DNA from: Cytophagales bacterium UBA2561
GTDB taxonomy: Bacteria; Bacteroidota; Bacteroidia; Cytophagales; Thermoflexibacteraceae
Assembly: GCA_002340355.1 (NCBI GenBank)
Contig: DDLX01000018.1
Location: 310,001-374,000 of the forward strand
Length of the DNA stretch: 64,000 nt
Direction: 5' to 3'
A program made the translations under genes and the position numbers. Below are positions 44,723 to 54,448 of the stretch, in pieces; positions within the stretch are counted from its first letter, which is position 1, and every line of letters starts with the position of its first letter. Under the pieces are notes generated by a model. It was given only the letters and a program-made list of their open reading frames with translations, ran no database searches and was not told the origin of the DNA.

Positions 44723-47218
44723 TCAATTTTTCTTATGCCGTTTTCCAATATGTCGTTTGAAACTCACATAATCCAAAAAATATAAAAGTCGAATGGATAG
44801 ACTATTGGTTTGAGGCGATTGTAACATCCGACTAAAATTGTCATGAAATTGATAATCTGTCAATGTTTCATCTGTATAAATTGAATTTTTCCAGACGATA
44901 TTCATTTGACTTGCCAAAGCAAACTGCCAGGTGTAAACCAAATCTACATTAAAAGCATTAAAATTTCGGTTATAGGCGGGTTCCCCCGTATTTTCATCAT
45001 ACTCTTCAAAGTCATTACGGACAATTCGCCCGTTTTTTTGCAAATCATAATAACTATTATATTGTACATTACTCCAATAATGTCGAACTCGTAAACTAAT
45101 ATTCATCAATTCATTAAAGTTATAAAAACCTAATAATGTATTAGTTATTTCATTACGATCACGTCTTCCATAGATAATATTTTCTAACTCGGTCTCCGCC
45201 TCATCAAGATAAATAGTAGTCACATAATCTCGCTCTTTGCGAACCCAAAGCAAGTTGAGTTTATGTTCAAATGAAAGACGATTATTCACTCGATAACGAG
45301 AATTAATCGTAATCCAATTATCAAATTGTTGCATGGAAGGTCTTGTCCAATATCCTATTTCTGCTTCAATTTGGAAAGCCTTACGTTTATCTGTATCAAA
45401 TCGGAATCCTTGAAAAAAAGAAGGGAAGCGTTTAAAATACCATTTCCAACCTGACTCACGAGGTGAAAAATAATCTTGATAAGTACTGGGGTCAATATTC
45501 AGATAGGTATTGATGTGCCAAAAATTTTTGAAACGAATCCATAAATTTTGCCTCAGCCGAAAATTGGTGTAAATGAATGGTTTCTGAAGCATTTCATGTT
45601 GTGTCCGAAATTTATATTCTAAGCGTAATATATTGCCTTTGGGCTGGAAAATATTGTAACGATACTCCCCAAAAAAGGCGACCTTATTTGCATTTTGTAA
45701 AAAGCCCATATCATTTGGATTATAATTACGGCTTTCTATATTTTGCCCAACTTGGAATTGATGTGTCCCACTTTGTTTGCCAAATGCCCAATTACATTTA
45801 AACCCCAATATATTTCGATAATCTCCTCGGTCTTGAAGTTCCATAATCTGTGTCACTGCTGTAAAACCCGCGAAATTCCACATATTTCTTGAGTCATTAA
45901 ATCGCCAATCAATGCCTGTGACATTGGCGTTATTTCCTTCCACTCGAGTTACATTTGTATTAATAAGACTAATATTGGAATTATTTTTTAGGTTCTGATC
46001 AAGCACAATAACATTAAAATTCGTTATAGGATCAAGATTTTCAGTGCGTTTTTCACCCGTTTCAGTATTTTCAATGATGGCAAAAGTTTCATCTGTAATA
46101 GCATTAAAAAACCCTATTCCTAAGCCCTTTCGGTTTCGCCCCGAAATCTTAGTTGCATTCAGTAATTGGGCATTATCTTGTCTAATAATCTCTTCATTAT
46201 CAGACAGATCAGGTTCAGTAAAAATACTTCCTACCCGCCTTGAGTAAAACAAATCACCTTTATCAAAAAGTTCTGTTCCCTCTGTAAAAAAAGGACGATT
46301 CTCAGCAAATTGGATTTCAAAAGGCGAAAGATTCAACACTACATTATCCGCTACCACTTGTCCAAAGTCAGGAATTAAACTCATATCTAAAGTAAATGCT
46401 TCGTTCAAGCCCAATTTCAAATCCATTCCTCCGTTTATACTAGTCAAAATTTCATTATCTTCATTACTTACCAAATAGCTAGAAACGTAAGGCAAAAAAG
46501 ATAGCCGAATAGGTGGTGTTAAGTTTTCTAATCCTGTTAATTTACCAAATTGATTAACAAAACCTTGTATCGAGACATCCACAGGATTCCAAAAGGCTTT
46601 TTCTTGTTTTCTTCGAATATCGCGCACGAAATTGATTCCCCATGTCTGGATTTCTTTCTTCGGAAACCGCAATGCTAAGTAAGGAATTTCGAACTCGGCA
46701 ATCCAACCATCTTCGGTTTGTTGTATGGCACTTCTCCAGACTGCATTCCAATTTTTATCATCTTTCTTAACCGTAACATAAGCATCTTTTTGCACTCCTG
46801 CTGCCGTGACTGTAAATAAAAAGGCATTTTGCTGATTGTTATATGTATCCAAAGCAATCCCAAACTCATCCGCATTTCGTCCATCAGCATCACGAGGTCC
46901 GAACTCACTAAGAATACTGTCAGGGTTATCATACATTTTGGCTAGTACATAAATGGCAAAATCATCATAGGCTAAATAAATCTCTGTTTCCTGTTCAGAT
47001 AAAGCTCCATTATTAGGTCGATTTTGAGTAAATCTTCCTCGATAGAATTGATTTTTCTTTGACCAAATAGCATCATCCGCTTTTCCATCAATCTTAGGTT
47101 TCTGATGAACGCGAATAGCTTTACCCGTCATGGGTTTTTGAGGTTCTTTGTGTTCTGCCCAAAGCTGAAAATGTCTTATCAGAAGACATAAAATAATAAA
47201 TAAACATTTGGTTTTCAT
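44723..47218 (-). CDS. DUF5916 protein with N-terminal CBM9-like domain, outer-membrane barrel
   Basis: The 831-residue protein has a signal peptide (CLFIILCLLIRHFQLWA), then a CBM9/DOMON-like sugar- or heme-binding sandwich (about 30-200: PKIDGKADDAIWSKK, TEIYLAYDDFAIYVLAKMYD, GWIAEFEIPYLALRFP). The DUF5916 part follows: WGINFVRDIRRKQEKAFWNPV, and then LIPDFGQVVADNVVLNLSPFEI and ENRPFFTEGTELF. The C-terminal 500 residues alternate aromatic and polar strands, as in outer-membrane barrels. These proteins are frequent in Bacteroidota; the substrate is unknown, and uptake or surface display of a polymer is only a guess. It is divergent from the giant repeat protein at 47877. Confidence 0.9.
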   Translation of the reverse strand: MKTKCLFIILCLLIRHFQLWAEHKEPQKPMTGKAIRVHQKPKIDGKADDAIWSKKNQFYRGRFTQNRPNNGALSEQETEIYLAYDDFAIYVLAKMYDNPDSILSEFGPRDADGRNADEFGIALDTYNNQQNAFLFTVTAAGVQKDAYVTVKKDDKNWNAVWRSAIQQTEDGWIAEFEIPYLALRFPKKEIQTWGINFVRDIRRKQEKAFWNPVDVSIQGFVNQFGKLTGLENLTPPIRLSFLPYVSSYLVSNEDNEILTSINGGMDLKLGLNEAFTLDMSLIPDFGQVVADNVVLNLSPFEIQFAENRPFFTEGTELFDKGDLFYSRRVGSIFTEPDLSDNEEIIRQDNAQLLNATKISGRNRKGLGIGFFNAITDETFAIIENTETGEKRTENLDPITNFNVIVLDQNLKNNSNISLINTNVTRVEGNNANVTGIDWRFNDSRNMWNFAGFTAVTQIMELQDRGDYRNILGFKCNWAFGKQSGTHQFQVGQNIESRNYNPNDMGFLQNANKVAFFGEYRYNIFQPKGNILRLEYKFRTQHEMLQKPFIYTNFRLRQNLWIRFKNFWHINTYLNIDPSTYQDYFSPRESGWKWYFKRFPSFFQGFRFDTDKRKAFQIEAEIGYWTRPSMQQFDNWITINSRYRVNNRLSFEHKLNLLWVRKERDYVTTIYLDEAETELENIIYGRRDRNEITNTLLGFYNFNELMNISLRVRHYWSNVQYNSYYDLQKNGRIVRNDFEEYDENTGEPAYNRNFNAFNVDLVYTWQFALASQMNIVWKNSIYTDETLTDYQFHDNFSRMLQSPQTNSLSIRLLYFLDYVSFKRHIGKRHKKN

Positions 47219-47876
47219 TCGTTTCTATAAATTTATTAGCTATTGAGAAAGTACAAGGTAAATTTTATATTTTTTGTTGAAATAAATTTATCACAATTCA
47301 TTATTTCAAAATAAAACTATGTAATCATTTTGAATATTTTGAGAACTGAAAATCAGTAGATCTTAATTTCTCCTAACCTTTATTTCTGAAAATCTAATAT
47401 CTGCTTTCTTAGTAAGAAAAGGTAAACTATCCAAGATAATCAATTGACAATCAAAGTTAAAATTTTTAAACGCTCATTCATATTTTAACTTGAACTACGC
47501 TTTCCGATAGGCAAATTAGATCAATTACTTTAAAGATTATTTCCAATTCTTTTAATTGAGGAATGCTTTAGAAAATATCTTTTCATCTCAAAATTGGTAG
47601 GGTTATAAAGTGTAATGTTATTACTAAGAAAATATGAGCAACGAAAGATAAAATTATTGTCCATAAAAAACGAATAATGACAATTATAAATCCCTATTAT
47701 TATATTTTATACAGTATTACTCTAAAATTATTTTTTTATAAAAAAAAATTATAAAAATATTTTAATAAGAAAGTTCATTCTTTTTTGCTATTTTTTCGTA
47801 AAATATATTTATTTGATTTAAATACACTAGTACAAGTTTAATTTTTTTATCCCATAATCATATTATACTTAAAACC
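47219..47876. other. Long AT-rich intergenic region, 658 bp
   Basis: It separates the divergent DUF5916 gene and the 2112-residue surface protein and so carries both promoter regions. A TATTTTTT word at about 47793 is a weak -7 candidate for the plus strand, and TACCTTG on the minus strand near 47250 is one for DUF5916. No open frame, strong hairpin or repeat stands out in the middle. Confidence 0.5.
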
Positions 47877-50800
47877 ATGAAAAAATATCTTTATCAGTTA
47901 CTATCTTGGTCTAGTAACTTTCATACACTTCGAAAATGGAAAATCCCTCCTCAATCTCTACTTTGGTTAGTTTTATTGATAGGGACTCTATTTATCCAGT
48001 CGTCCAAAATACAAGCACAATGCAAACCTATTATTCACACAGGAGATTTTATTACGGCAAGTTTTGTTACAGCTTGCACAAGCTCCCAGAATTTACAAGT
48101 TCAAACAGGTGCTAGTAGTTACAATTGGCAATTCTCAACAGATGGAGGAATAACTTTTTCAAGTGTTGGTAACAATTCCAATTTTTATACTGCTACTCAA
48201 GTAGGATCTTATAAGGTAGCTGCAAATTTTTCTACTTGTTCAGTCACTTTTTCTTCTGTTGTTCACGTACAGTTTACTTCCGTCCCTACTATAATTGAAG
48301 GTACATTCTTGACTGCTTGTGCAAGCAATACACTACAATTGACTACACAAACTGGTGCAATTAGCTATAACTGGCAGTTCTCAAATAATAATGGAATCAC
48401 ATTTAGCAGTATTGGAGCGAACGCAGCATTTATTACCACTAACAAATCAGGACTTTATAAGGTCGGCATTAACCAACCATGTGGTACTATATTCTCTACT
48501 ATTACAAACGTACAATTCAATAGTGCAGGCATTCCCAATATATTAAATGATACGTTCATTACTGCTTGTGCTGGAAATCCCCCCAACCTAACCGCAACCA
48601 GTTCCCCTTTAGGATATCGTTGGGAATTCAAACCTCAGGGCGGGACTATATTCAGTCAAATAGCAGGAAATCAACAGTTCATTTCAGCAAACAACTCAGG
48701 CGAATATCGAGTCAAATTTATCAGTAGTTGTACTCCACAATTCTCTTCTGTTGTTCACGTACAGTTTACTTCCGTCCCTACTATAATTGAAGGTACATTC
48801 CTGACTGCTTGTGCAAGCAATACACTACAATTGAGTACACAAACTGGTGCAATTAACTATAACTGGCAGTTCTCAAATAACAATGGAATCACATTTAGTA
48901 GTATTGGAGGGAATGCAGCATTTATTACCACTAACAAATCAGGACTTTATAAGGTCGGCATTAACCAACCATGTGGTACTATATTCTCTACTATTACAAA
49001 CGTACAATTTACAACTTCGATAGTGATTCCAACTATTATACAGGGAACATTTGTATCTGCATGTGCTGGAGGCAATAATGTCTTGTTTACTAGTACAAAT
49101 GCAACAAACTATCAATGGAATTTTTCGCCCAATAATACAACTTTTATTAGTATAGGGGGAAATAATAACCAAATTACCTTTACATCTACAGGTTTCTATC
49201 GAGTTGGAACATTAGTAGGTTGTGGGTGGGGATTTTCCTCAGTTACACAAGTTCACTTTACTAGTTCTGTTGCACCTATCATCCAACAAGGACAATTCTT
49301 GACTGCTTGTGCAACCAATCCACCTACCTTGAATACTCAAATAGGACAGGGTGGATATATTTGGCAATTTAGACCAAATATGGGTACGCCGTTCAATACG
49401 ATTGGTGGAAATTCTAGTAGTTTAGTTGCTAGTCAAACAGGAGATTATCGGGTCAAATTTATGAGTAGTTGCCAGCCTAACTTGTTCTCTTCAATTACCC
49501 AAGTTCAGTTTTCTTCAGTAGCTACAATTCAGGAAGGAACATTTGTCTCAGCCTGTTTGAATGGAGCCAAACCTATTCTTCATGTCACAAATGGAGCAGC
49601 TTCATATCAATGGCAATTTGCCCAACGTCAGGGGGATGCTTTCCAAACAGTTAGTGGGAGTTCTCATTTCTTAACCGCTAATATAGCAGGGCTTTATCGA
49701 GCTGGTATTGATTTTGGGTGTGGCATTCAGTTTACAAGTGCAACACAAGTTGAATTCACAACTTCAATGCAACCTCGTATCACAGAAGCTCCATTTATCA
49801 CAGGATGTCCCAATGGCTCGGTTACACTTCATGCTCAAGGAGCAGGTTCGTTACAATGGCAAAAGGTTGTTGCAAATGGCTTAAACTTTAATTATATTGA
49901 TATCCCTGGAGCCACTAATAATTCCTTGAATGTCTTCACTTCGGGGTCATATCGAGTCAAATTTGTGAGTGCTACAGGTGGCTGTGCAGGAGTTCCTTCT
50001 AATCCTGTTGAGGTTAGTTTTGTTAGTGCCAAAATCCCACTTATTCAAACAGATGCTCTTGACCCTTATGCTCGTGTTTATAACACTCAGCAAGGTTCTG
50101 GTACTTATACGAATAATGGTGGTCAAAAATGGCAAGTAGCTGTTTGTAACGGTGGAAGTATCCAACTTCAAACCGAAGCTGGCGCACAAAATTACCAATG
50201 GTATATTTCCTCAAACTGGAATAACTGGAGCCCAATTACAGGAGCAAATGCAAGTAACTTGACTGTAACACAAGGTAGCCGATACTACAAAGTTCGGATA
50301 ACTCGTGCAGATGGTTGCCCACAAGACTCTCGTCCCATGTATGTTATGCCTGCAATAGGTAGCATCAATACTCCCGTCTTAGAACAAAACTCTCCTATTA
50401 CTTTACAGTCAGGTGAAATAAAACTAAGTACACGAGCTAGTAACTGGCGATACAAGTGGCAATTTACACCCAACTTGAGTCAGCCTTTCATTACAATACC
50501 AAACAATTATCCTGATTACAAGTATAACTATACTACTCGAAAGTATTCTTATACAGTTCGTAAAGCAGGTTTTTATCGAGTATATAATACCAATGGTTGT
50601 GAAGTCCGATTTTCTACCGTCATTGAAGTACAAGAAAATAACTTCAATGACCCACCAAATTTCCAAATTTCTGAGCCATATAATTGGTTTAGTGTTCGCA
50701 ATGATATTGGCAAACACTCTCGTTTGAATTTCGTAACGGCAATTGATGACGGAGATTCTGACCTTAACCAAGAGGTAAATTTCTTTGTAAGTGCTAATGA

Positions 50801-53800
50801 TCCTAGTTATTTTACGGTTCAACCATTCATGACGACAGGGGGCAAATTATGCTTTACGCCAAATCCAAATAAAGGAGGCTATACTACCCTTGCGATTTAT
50901 GCACAAGATAATGGTGCAGGAAATGCTCCAAATATCAATAAATCTACCGTTCGAACATGTGGAGTTTGGATTATGCCGAAAAATTACGCCTTCTTAGATG
51001 TTAATAAGAATGGTACTTACGAAAAAGGTTCTGAATATCCAATGATTCAAAAAAGAATCAAAGCGCGTAAAAAGTCCTCTTGGAATAATGTGATTTATAA
51101 TCATACCACCTACACTTGTGAAGATGGTAGTTATTATGCGTATGTGTATCCAGCAAGAAATAATGCACCAGGCTACTACAAGTTCACACCGTATGCCAGC
51201 GATTATCCCGCAGGAGCTACATTTGTCCCAACTAAATATGAGGACAACAACGTAACCCAACGAGGCTACTTGAGCGGTAAACATTTTGCCATACAAACAG
51301 CAACAAATACGGAAGATGTAAGTACTCGAATTATGACGTGGTGGAACTGGGGAACACGTCCAGGTTTCAAGACTTTTTATGCTATCAAATGTGAAAATAA
51401 TGGTACTAAAGTCAAAAACGCTATTTTGTCCTTCAAGTTTGACCCACTCTTGACCTTTGAACGAACATGGACTTATCGAGATAATGGAAATACTCAATTA
51501 TTAGCTGTTACCAATCGAACCGCTTCTTGGACTTGTAACAACCTCAAGCCTGGAGAAAGTCGATACATTTGGGTACAAGTACGAGTACAACGCCCTACGG
51601 CAAGCCGAAATTTATTAGGCGAAAGAGTGTACTGCTCGGCTGAAATTAAGCCAATAGGTACGGACATTAGACCCCAAAATAATAAATATAATTCGGTTCG
51701 AACAATTCGAGGTTCATATGACCCGAACGATAAACGAGTATTGCCAGAAGGTGATGTTCCTCCACAATTTGTAGTAGATGGCGAATTCTTAACTTATCGT
51801 GTACGTTTCCAAAACTCAGGAACGGATACCGCCTTCAATATTCGAGTAGAAGACCAATTATCCAACAAACTGGATTGGGAATCGCTCGAAATGTTAGGAG
51901 CAAGTCACAATTATCGTTTCGAAATTGATAGTACAGGAAAAGGAGTTTGGTATTTTGAGAATATTCTACTACCCGATGATAAAGTAGATGAAGCAGGAAG
52001 TCATGGACAATTTGAATATCGTATCAAAATCAAGAATGATGGTTCGGTGAAATTTGGTGATAAATTTGGTACAAAAGCCTACATTTATTTCGATTATAAT
52101 ACGCCAATTATTACCAATCAGTCCGATACACGAGTTTGGGCGGATTTAGTCGCACCAAAAACAGAATCATTCTCACCAACCCATAATGGAACGTTAAGTG
52201 CTTCGAGTTCGGATTTATTTATCGAATTTGATGAACCAATTAAGGCAAATCAAGGACGAATTTACCTTCGAAAAGCAGACGGAACATTATTACAGAGTTT
52301 TGATATTCAAAGTAATGAAGTTTCACTCAGCCAAAAAGCACTTCGTATAGAGACAACTGGACTGACAGAAGACGAAACTTATTACGTCCAAATGGATTAC
52401 GGTACAGTTTGGGATTTAGCCAAAAACCAATTTGCAGGAATTTCGGATGATAAAACATGGCGGTTTACAGTAGATACGAAAGATGCAAATTCTTCTACTA
52501 CACTACCAACCTCCAATCCTGCGAATTCGAACTTTAAATTCCCCATTCCTGACCAAGTCAAAGGATTAAAACAAGATGAAGTCAAAGCAGGTCGAATAAG
52601 CCTTTCGTGGATAGCTACGACTACTTTTGTAGAAGCCTATAAAGTCTTGCGAAGAACAGGAAGTGGTGATTTTGATACTTTAGCCATTACTAAGTATCCC
52701 CTTTTTGTAGATGAAAGTGTTGAACCAAACACAACTTATGAATACAAAATTTTAGCCTTCAATAATGGAGGGTATTCAGAATCGAAAGTATTAATGGTTC
52801 AAACCTTGCCTCTAACTCCCGTACTCGAAACAATTCAAGCTATCATTTGTGAAGGTAGAGAAGCTACCTTAACCGTAAAAGGCACAAACACAACAGATAG
52901 TTTACGATGGTACACGGATAAGGAAACTACTACATCATTTGGCTTAGGAGCAACAATTTCAGTTTCTGAAGCAGGTACGTATTATGTAGCTCGATTCCTA
53001 AATGGACAAGCAAGTGAACGGGCATCAGTAAAGGTAAGTATGAGCCCTGTACCAGAAGCCAAAATCCAAGCAGGTGAACGGACTTTCTGTGGAGAAGGAA
53101 CAATCGAAGCTGAGTCAGTCAATGGAGCTTCTTATACTTGGAAAAATGCAGATGGACAAGTTGTTGGAAACAATCGTATACTAACTATAAATAAATCAGA
53201 TAATTATGCGGTTACAGTCGAGAAAGGAGGATGCTCAACTACATCACAAAGTATTTTTGTTAAGATTAATCCATCTAGCTTAACTCCTGAAATACTGGAA
53301 GGCAAAACGGTAGTATTCTGTAATGCAGGACAACTTAATGCCAAGGTCATTACAGGAGCAAAGTATATCTGGGCAAAAGATGGCAATGTGCTTTCTGACA
53401 CTTCATCTAAACTGACAGTTACAGAATCAGGCAAATATACCTTGCAGATTGCCAAAGCAGAGTGTAAATCAAACCCTGTAAGTACACAAGTCGGAATTAT
53501 AATTCCTGAAAAACCTGAAGTTATAGTTGATTTAAAAGCGATTTATCCAAATCAGGAGGCAACATTGCGTACTAACTATCTGAAAAATGCACGTTTACAG
53601 TGGTACAAAGATGGTCAACTTTTGGAAACTAAATATGAAAGCCGTTTGACTATCTCAGAAGCAGGTGATTATTTCGTCAAGGCAATTTATAAGGCAGGTT
53701 GTGAAACCATATCTCAGACCATTACCATCACTGCGAAAGAAGTACCATCTCTTGTTTTCACCAATGGAAAAATCGTATTGACAGGAGATGCTGATATTCG

Positions 53801-54215
53801 GTCAGTACAGTGGTATCAAAATGGCAAAGCGATTTATAACTTTGATGGAGAGCCTACTGAAGCAGGTGTCTATACTGTTACTATTATACTCAAAGATGGT
53901 ACAAAATTACAACTCGAGGAGATAATAGTTAACGATAAAGTTCTTGGTATAGAAGAGGAAAACAAGTACGGATTTGAAATTTATCCAAATCCTACTACAG
54001 GTAATTTTAGCTTCTCAGCAAAAAATGATTATCTTGGAAAAGTTCAAATCTTAATTACAGATATGACAGGAAAAACAATATATCAGAAAGCCATCAAAAA
54101 GACCTCTGAAACTATGGTTTTCCGCCCAAATATTAATCAGTGGAGCAAAGGAGCTTACTTGATGAAAGTTAAGTTTGGTGATAAACAAGTTGTTCGTACT
54201 ATCATCAAGGAATAA
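47877..54215 (+). CDS. Giant secreted repeat adhesin-like protein with type A T9SS sorting domain
   Basis: The 2112-residue protein has an N-terminal signal segment ending SSKIQAQ (about 48). About eight Ig-like repeats of roughly 80 residues follow (up to residue 630), each with the pattern TACx(n)YxWQFSxx-GxxFSSIG and ending YKVGI-x-CG-x-FSSxTxVQF, with paired cysteines. Further parts are a Ca-binding SdrD-like segment (DVNKNGTYEKGSEYP, near 1040), a DUF7619-like region (SYDPNDKRVLPEGD to YIYFDYNTPIITN, about 1278-1420), a Big_5/SbsA-like Ig domain (about 1425-1535), a fibronectin III domain and more Ig-like domains. The last 85 residues are a type IX tail (FEIYPNPTTGNFSF to WSKGAYLMKVKFGDKQVVR). 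It is likely a cell-surface adhesin or structural protein. Confidence 0.92.
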   Translation: MKKYLYQLLSWSSNFHTLRKWKIPPQSLLWLVLLIGTLFIQSSKIQAQCKPIIHTGDFITASFVTACTSSQNLQVQTGASSYNWQFSTDGGITFSSVGNNSNFYTATQVGSYKVAANFSTCSVTFSSVVHVQFTSVPTIIEGTFLTACASNTLQLTTQTGAISYNWQFSNNNGITFSSIGANAAFITTNKSGLYKVGINQPCGTIFSTITNVQFNSAGIPNILNDTFITACAGNPPNLTATSSPLGYRWEFKPQGGTIFSQIAGNQQFISANNSGEYRVKFISSCTPQFSSVVHVQFTSVPTIIEGTFLTACASNTLQLSTQTGAINYNWQFSNNNGITFSSIGGNAAFITTNKSGLYKVGINQPCGTIFSTITNVQFTTSIVIPTIIQGTFVSACAGGNNVLFTSTNATNYQWNFSPNNTTFISIGGNNNQITFTSTGFYRVGTLVGCGWGFSSVTQVHFTSSVAPIIQQGQFLTACATNPPTLNTQIGQGGYIWQFRPNMGTPFNTIGGNSSSLVASQTGDYRVKFMSSCQPNLFSSITQVQFSSVATIQEGTFVSACLNGAKPILHVTNGAASYQWQFAQRQGDAFQTVSGSSHFLTANIAGLYRAGIDFGCGIQFTSATQVEFTTSMQPRITEAPFITGCPNGSVTLHAQGAGSLQWQKVVANGLNFNYIDIPGATNNSLNVFTSGSYRVKFVSATGGCAGVPSNPVEVSFVSAKIPLIQTDALDPYARVYNTQQGSGTYTNNGGQKWQVAVCNGGSIQLQTEAGAQNYQWYISSNWNNWSPITGANASNLTVTQGSRYYKVRITRADGCPQDSRPMYVMPAIGSINTPVLEQNSPITLQSGEIKLSTRASNWRYKWQFTPNLSQPFITIPNNYPDYKYNYTTRKYSYTVRKAGFYRVYNTNGCEVRFSTVIEVQENNFNDPPNFQISEPYNWFSVRNDIGKHSRLNFVTAIDDGDSDLNQEVNFFVSANDPSYFTVQPFMTTGGKLCFTPNPNKGGYTTLAIYAQDNGAGNAPNINKSTVRTCGVWIMPKNYAFLDVNKNGTYEKGSEYPMIQKRIKARKKSSWNNVIYNHTTYTCEDGSYYAYVYPARNNAPGYYKFTPYASDYPAGATFVPTKYEDNNVTQRGYLSGKHFAIQTATNTEDVSTRIMTWWNWGTRPGFKTFYAIKCENNGTKVKNAILSFKFDPLLTFERTWTYRDNGNTQLLAVTNRTASWTCNNLKPGESRYIWVQVRVQRPTASRNLLGERVYCSAEIKPIGTDIRPQNNKYNSVRTIRGSYDPNDKRVLPEGDVPPQFVVDGEFLTYRVRFQNSGTDTAFNIRVEDQLSNKLDWESLEMLGASHNYRFEIDSTGKGVWYFENILLPDDKVDEAGSHGQFEYRIKIKNDGSVKFGDKFGTKAYIYFDYNTPIITNQSDTRVWADLVAPKTESFSPTHNGTLSASSSDLFIEFDEPIKANQGRIYLRKADGTLLQSFDIQSNEVSLSQKALRIETTGLTEDETYYVQMDYGTVWDLAKNQFAGISDDKTWRFTVDTKDANSSTTLPTSNPANSNFKFPIPDQVKGLKQDEVKAGRISLSWIATTTFVEAYKVLRRTGSGDFDTLAITKYPLFVDESVEPNTTYEYKILAFNNGGYSESKVLMVQTLPLTPVLETIQAIICEGREATLTVKGTNTTDSLRWYTDKETTTSFGLGATISVSEAGTYYVARFLNGQASERASVKVSMSPVPEAKIQAGERTFCGEGTIEAESVNGASYTWKNADGQVVGNNRILTINKSDNYAVTVEKGGCSTTSQSIFVKINPSSLTPEILEGKTVVFCNAGQLNAKVITGAKYIWAKDGNVLSDTSSKLTVTESGKYTLQIAKAECKSNPVSTQVGIIIPEKPEVIVDLKAIYPNQEATLRTNYLKNARLQWYKDGQLLETKYESRLTISEAGDYFVKAIYKAGCETISQTITITAKEVPSLVFTNGKIVLTGDADIRSVQWYQNGKAIYNFDGEPTEAGVYTVTIILKDGTKLQLEEIIVNDKVLGIEEENKYGFEIYPNPTTGNFSFSAKNDYLGKVQILITDMTGKTIYQKAIKKTSETMVFRPNINQWSKGAYLMKVKFGDKQVVRTIIKE
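48252..49009 (+). repeat. Near-identical 265-bp direct repeats, 492 bp apart, within the giant adhesin gene
   Basis: Bases 48252-48517 recur at 48744-49009 with only a handful of differences. The offset is exactly 492 bp (164 codons, two Ig-like repeats), while the other repeats have diverged strongly. This indicates a recent in-frame duplication of a two-repeat block or gene conversion. Confidence 0.9.
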
Positions 54216-54229
54216 ATACAGCACTCGGT

Positions 54230-54270
54230 CTTTGGCAAGACACTTTATTTTACTTGCCAAAGTTTTTTTA
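54230..54270 (+). terminator. Intrinsic terminator of the giant adhesin gene
   Basis: CTTTGGCAAG (54230-54239) pairs perfectly with CTTGCCAAAG (54253-54262), followed directly by TTTTTTTA. Confidence 0.9.
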
Positions 54271-54280
54271 TATTACTTCA

Positions 54281-54310
54281 ATGACACGGCTAAGAAGTCG
54301 TGTCATTTTT
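54281..54310 (+). terminator. Second tandem terminator hairpin
   Basis: ATGACACG (54281-54288) pairs exactly with CGTGTCAT (54299-54306), followed by TTTTATA. It backs up the terminator 20 bases upstream. Confidence 0.7.
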
Positions 54311-54351
54311 ATATCAATTGATTGGAGTAGAAAAACTTAGCAGATAATAAA

Positions 54352-54437
54352 ATAATACTAAAATGAATTAAAAATTGCGTTTATCGCTGTTATTTATGAA
54401 GATAGCCAACGGCAGTTTGTGTTCATTTTGGTATTAT
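54352..54437. repeat. 86-bp element with 16-bp terminal inverted repeats
   Basis: ATAATACTAAAATGAA (54352-54367) is complementary to 54422-54437 except for one base. The interior contains ATCGCTGTT and AGCCAACGGCAG. The end sequence TACTAAAATGAATT resembles the TACTAAAAATGATTT ends of the MITE-like elements flanking mcrC. No clear target duplication was found, so mobility is unproven; it could also act as a 3' hairpin for the helicase gene. Confidence 0.55.
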
Positions 54438-54448
54438 ATTTTTGATTT

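Noticed and set aside
47877..54215. CRISPR-like or satellite array because of the regular repeats
   Set aside because: The repeats are in-frame protein modules of about 80 codons with cysteines and Ig-like pattern; there are no short identical repeats with unique spacers.
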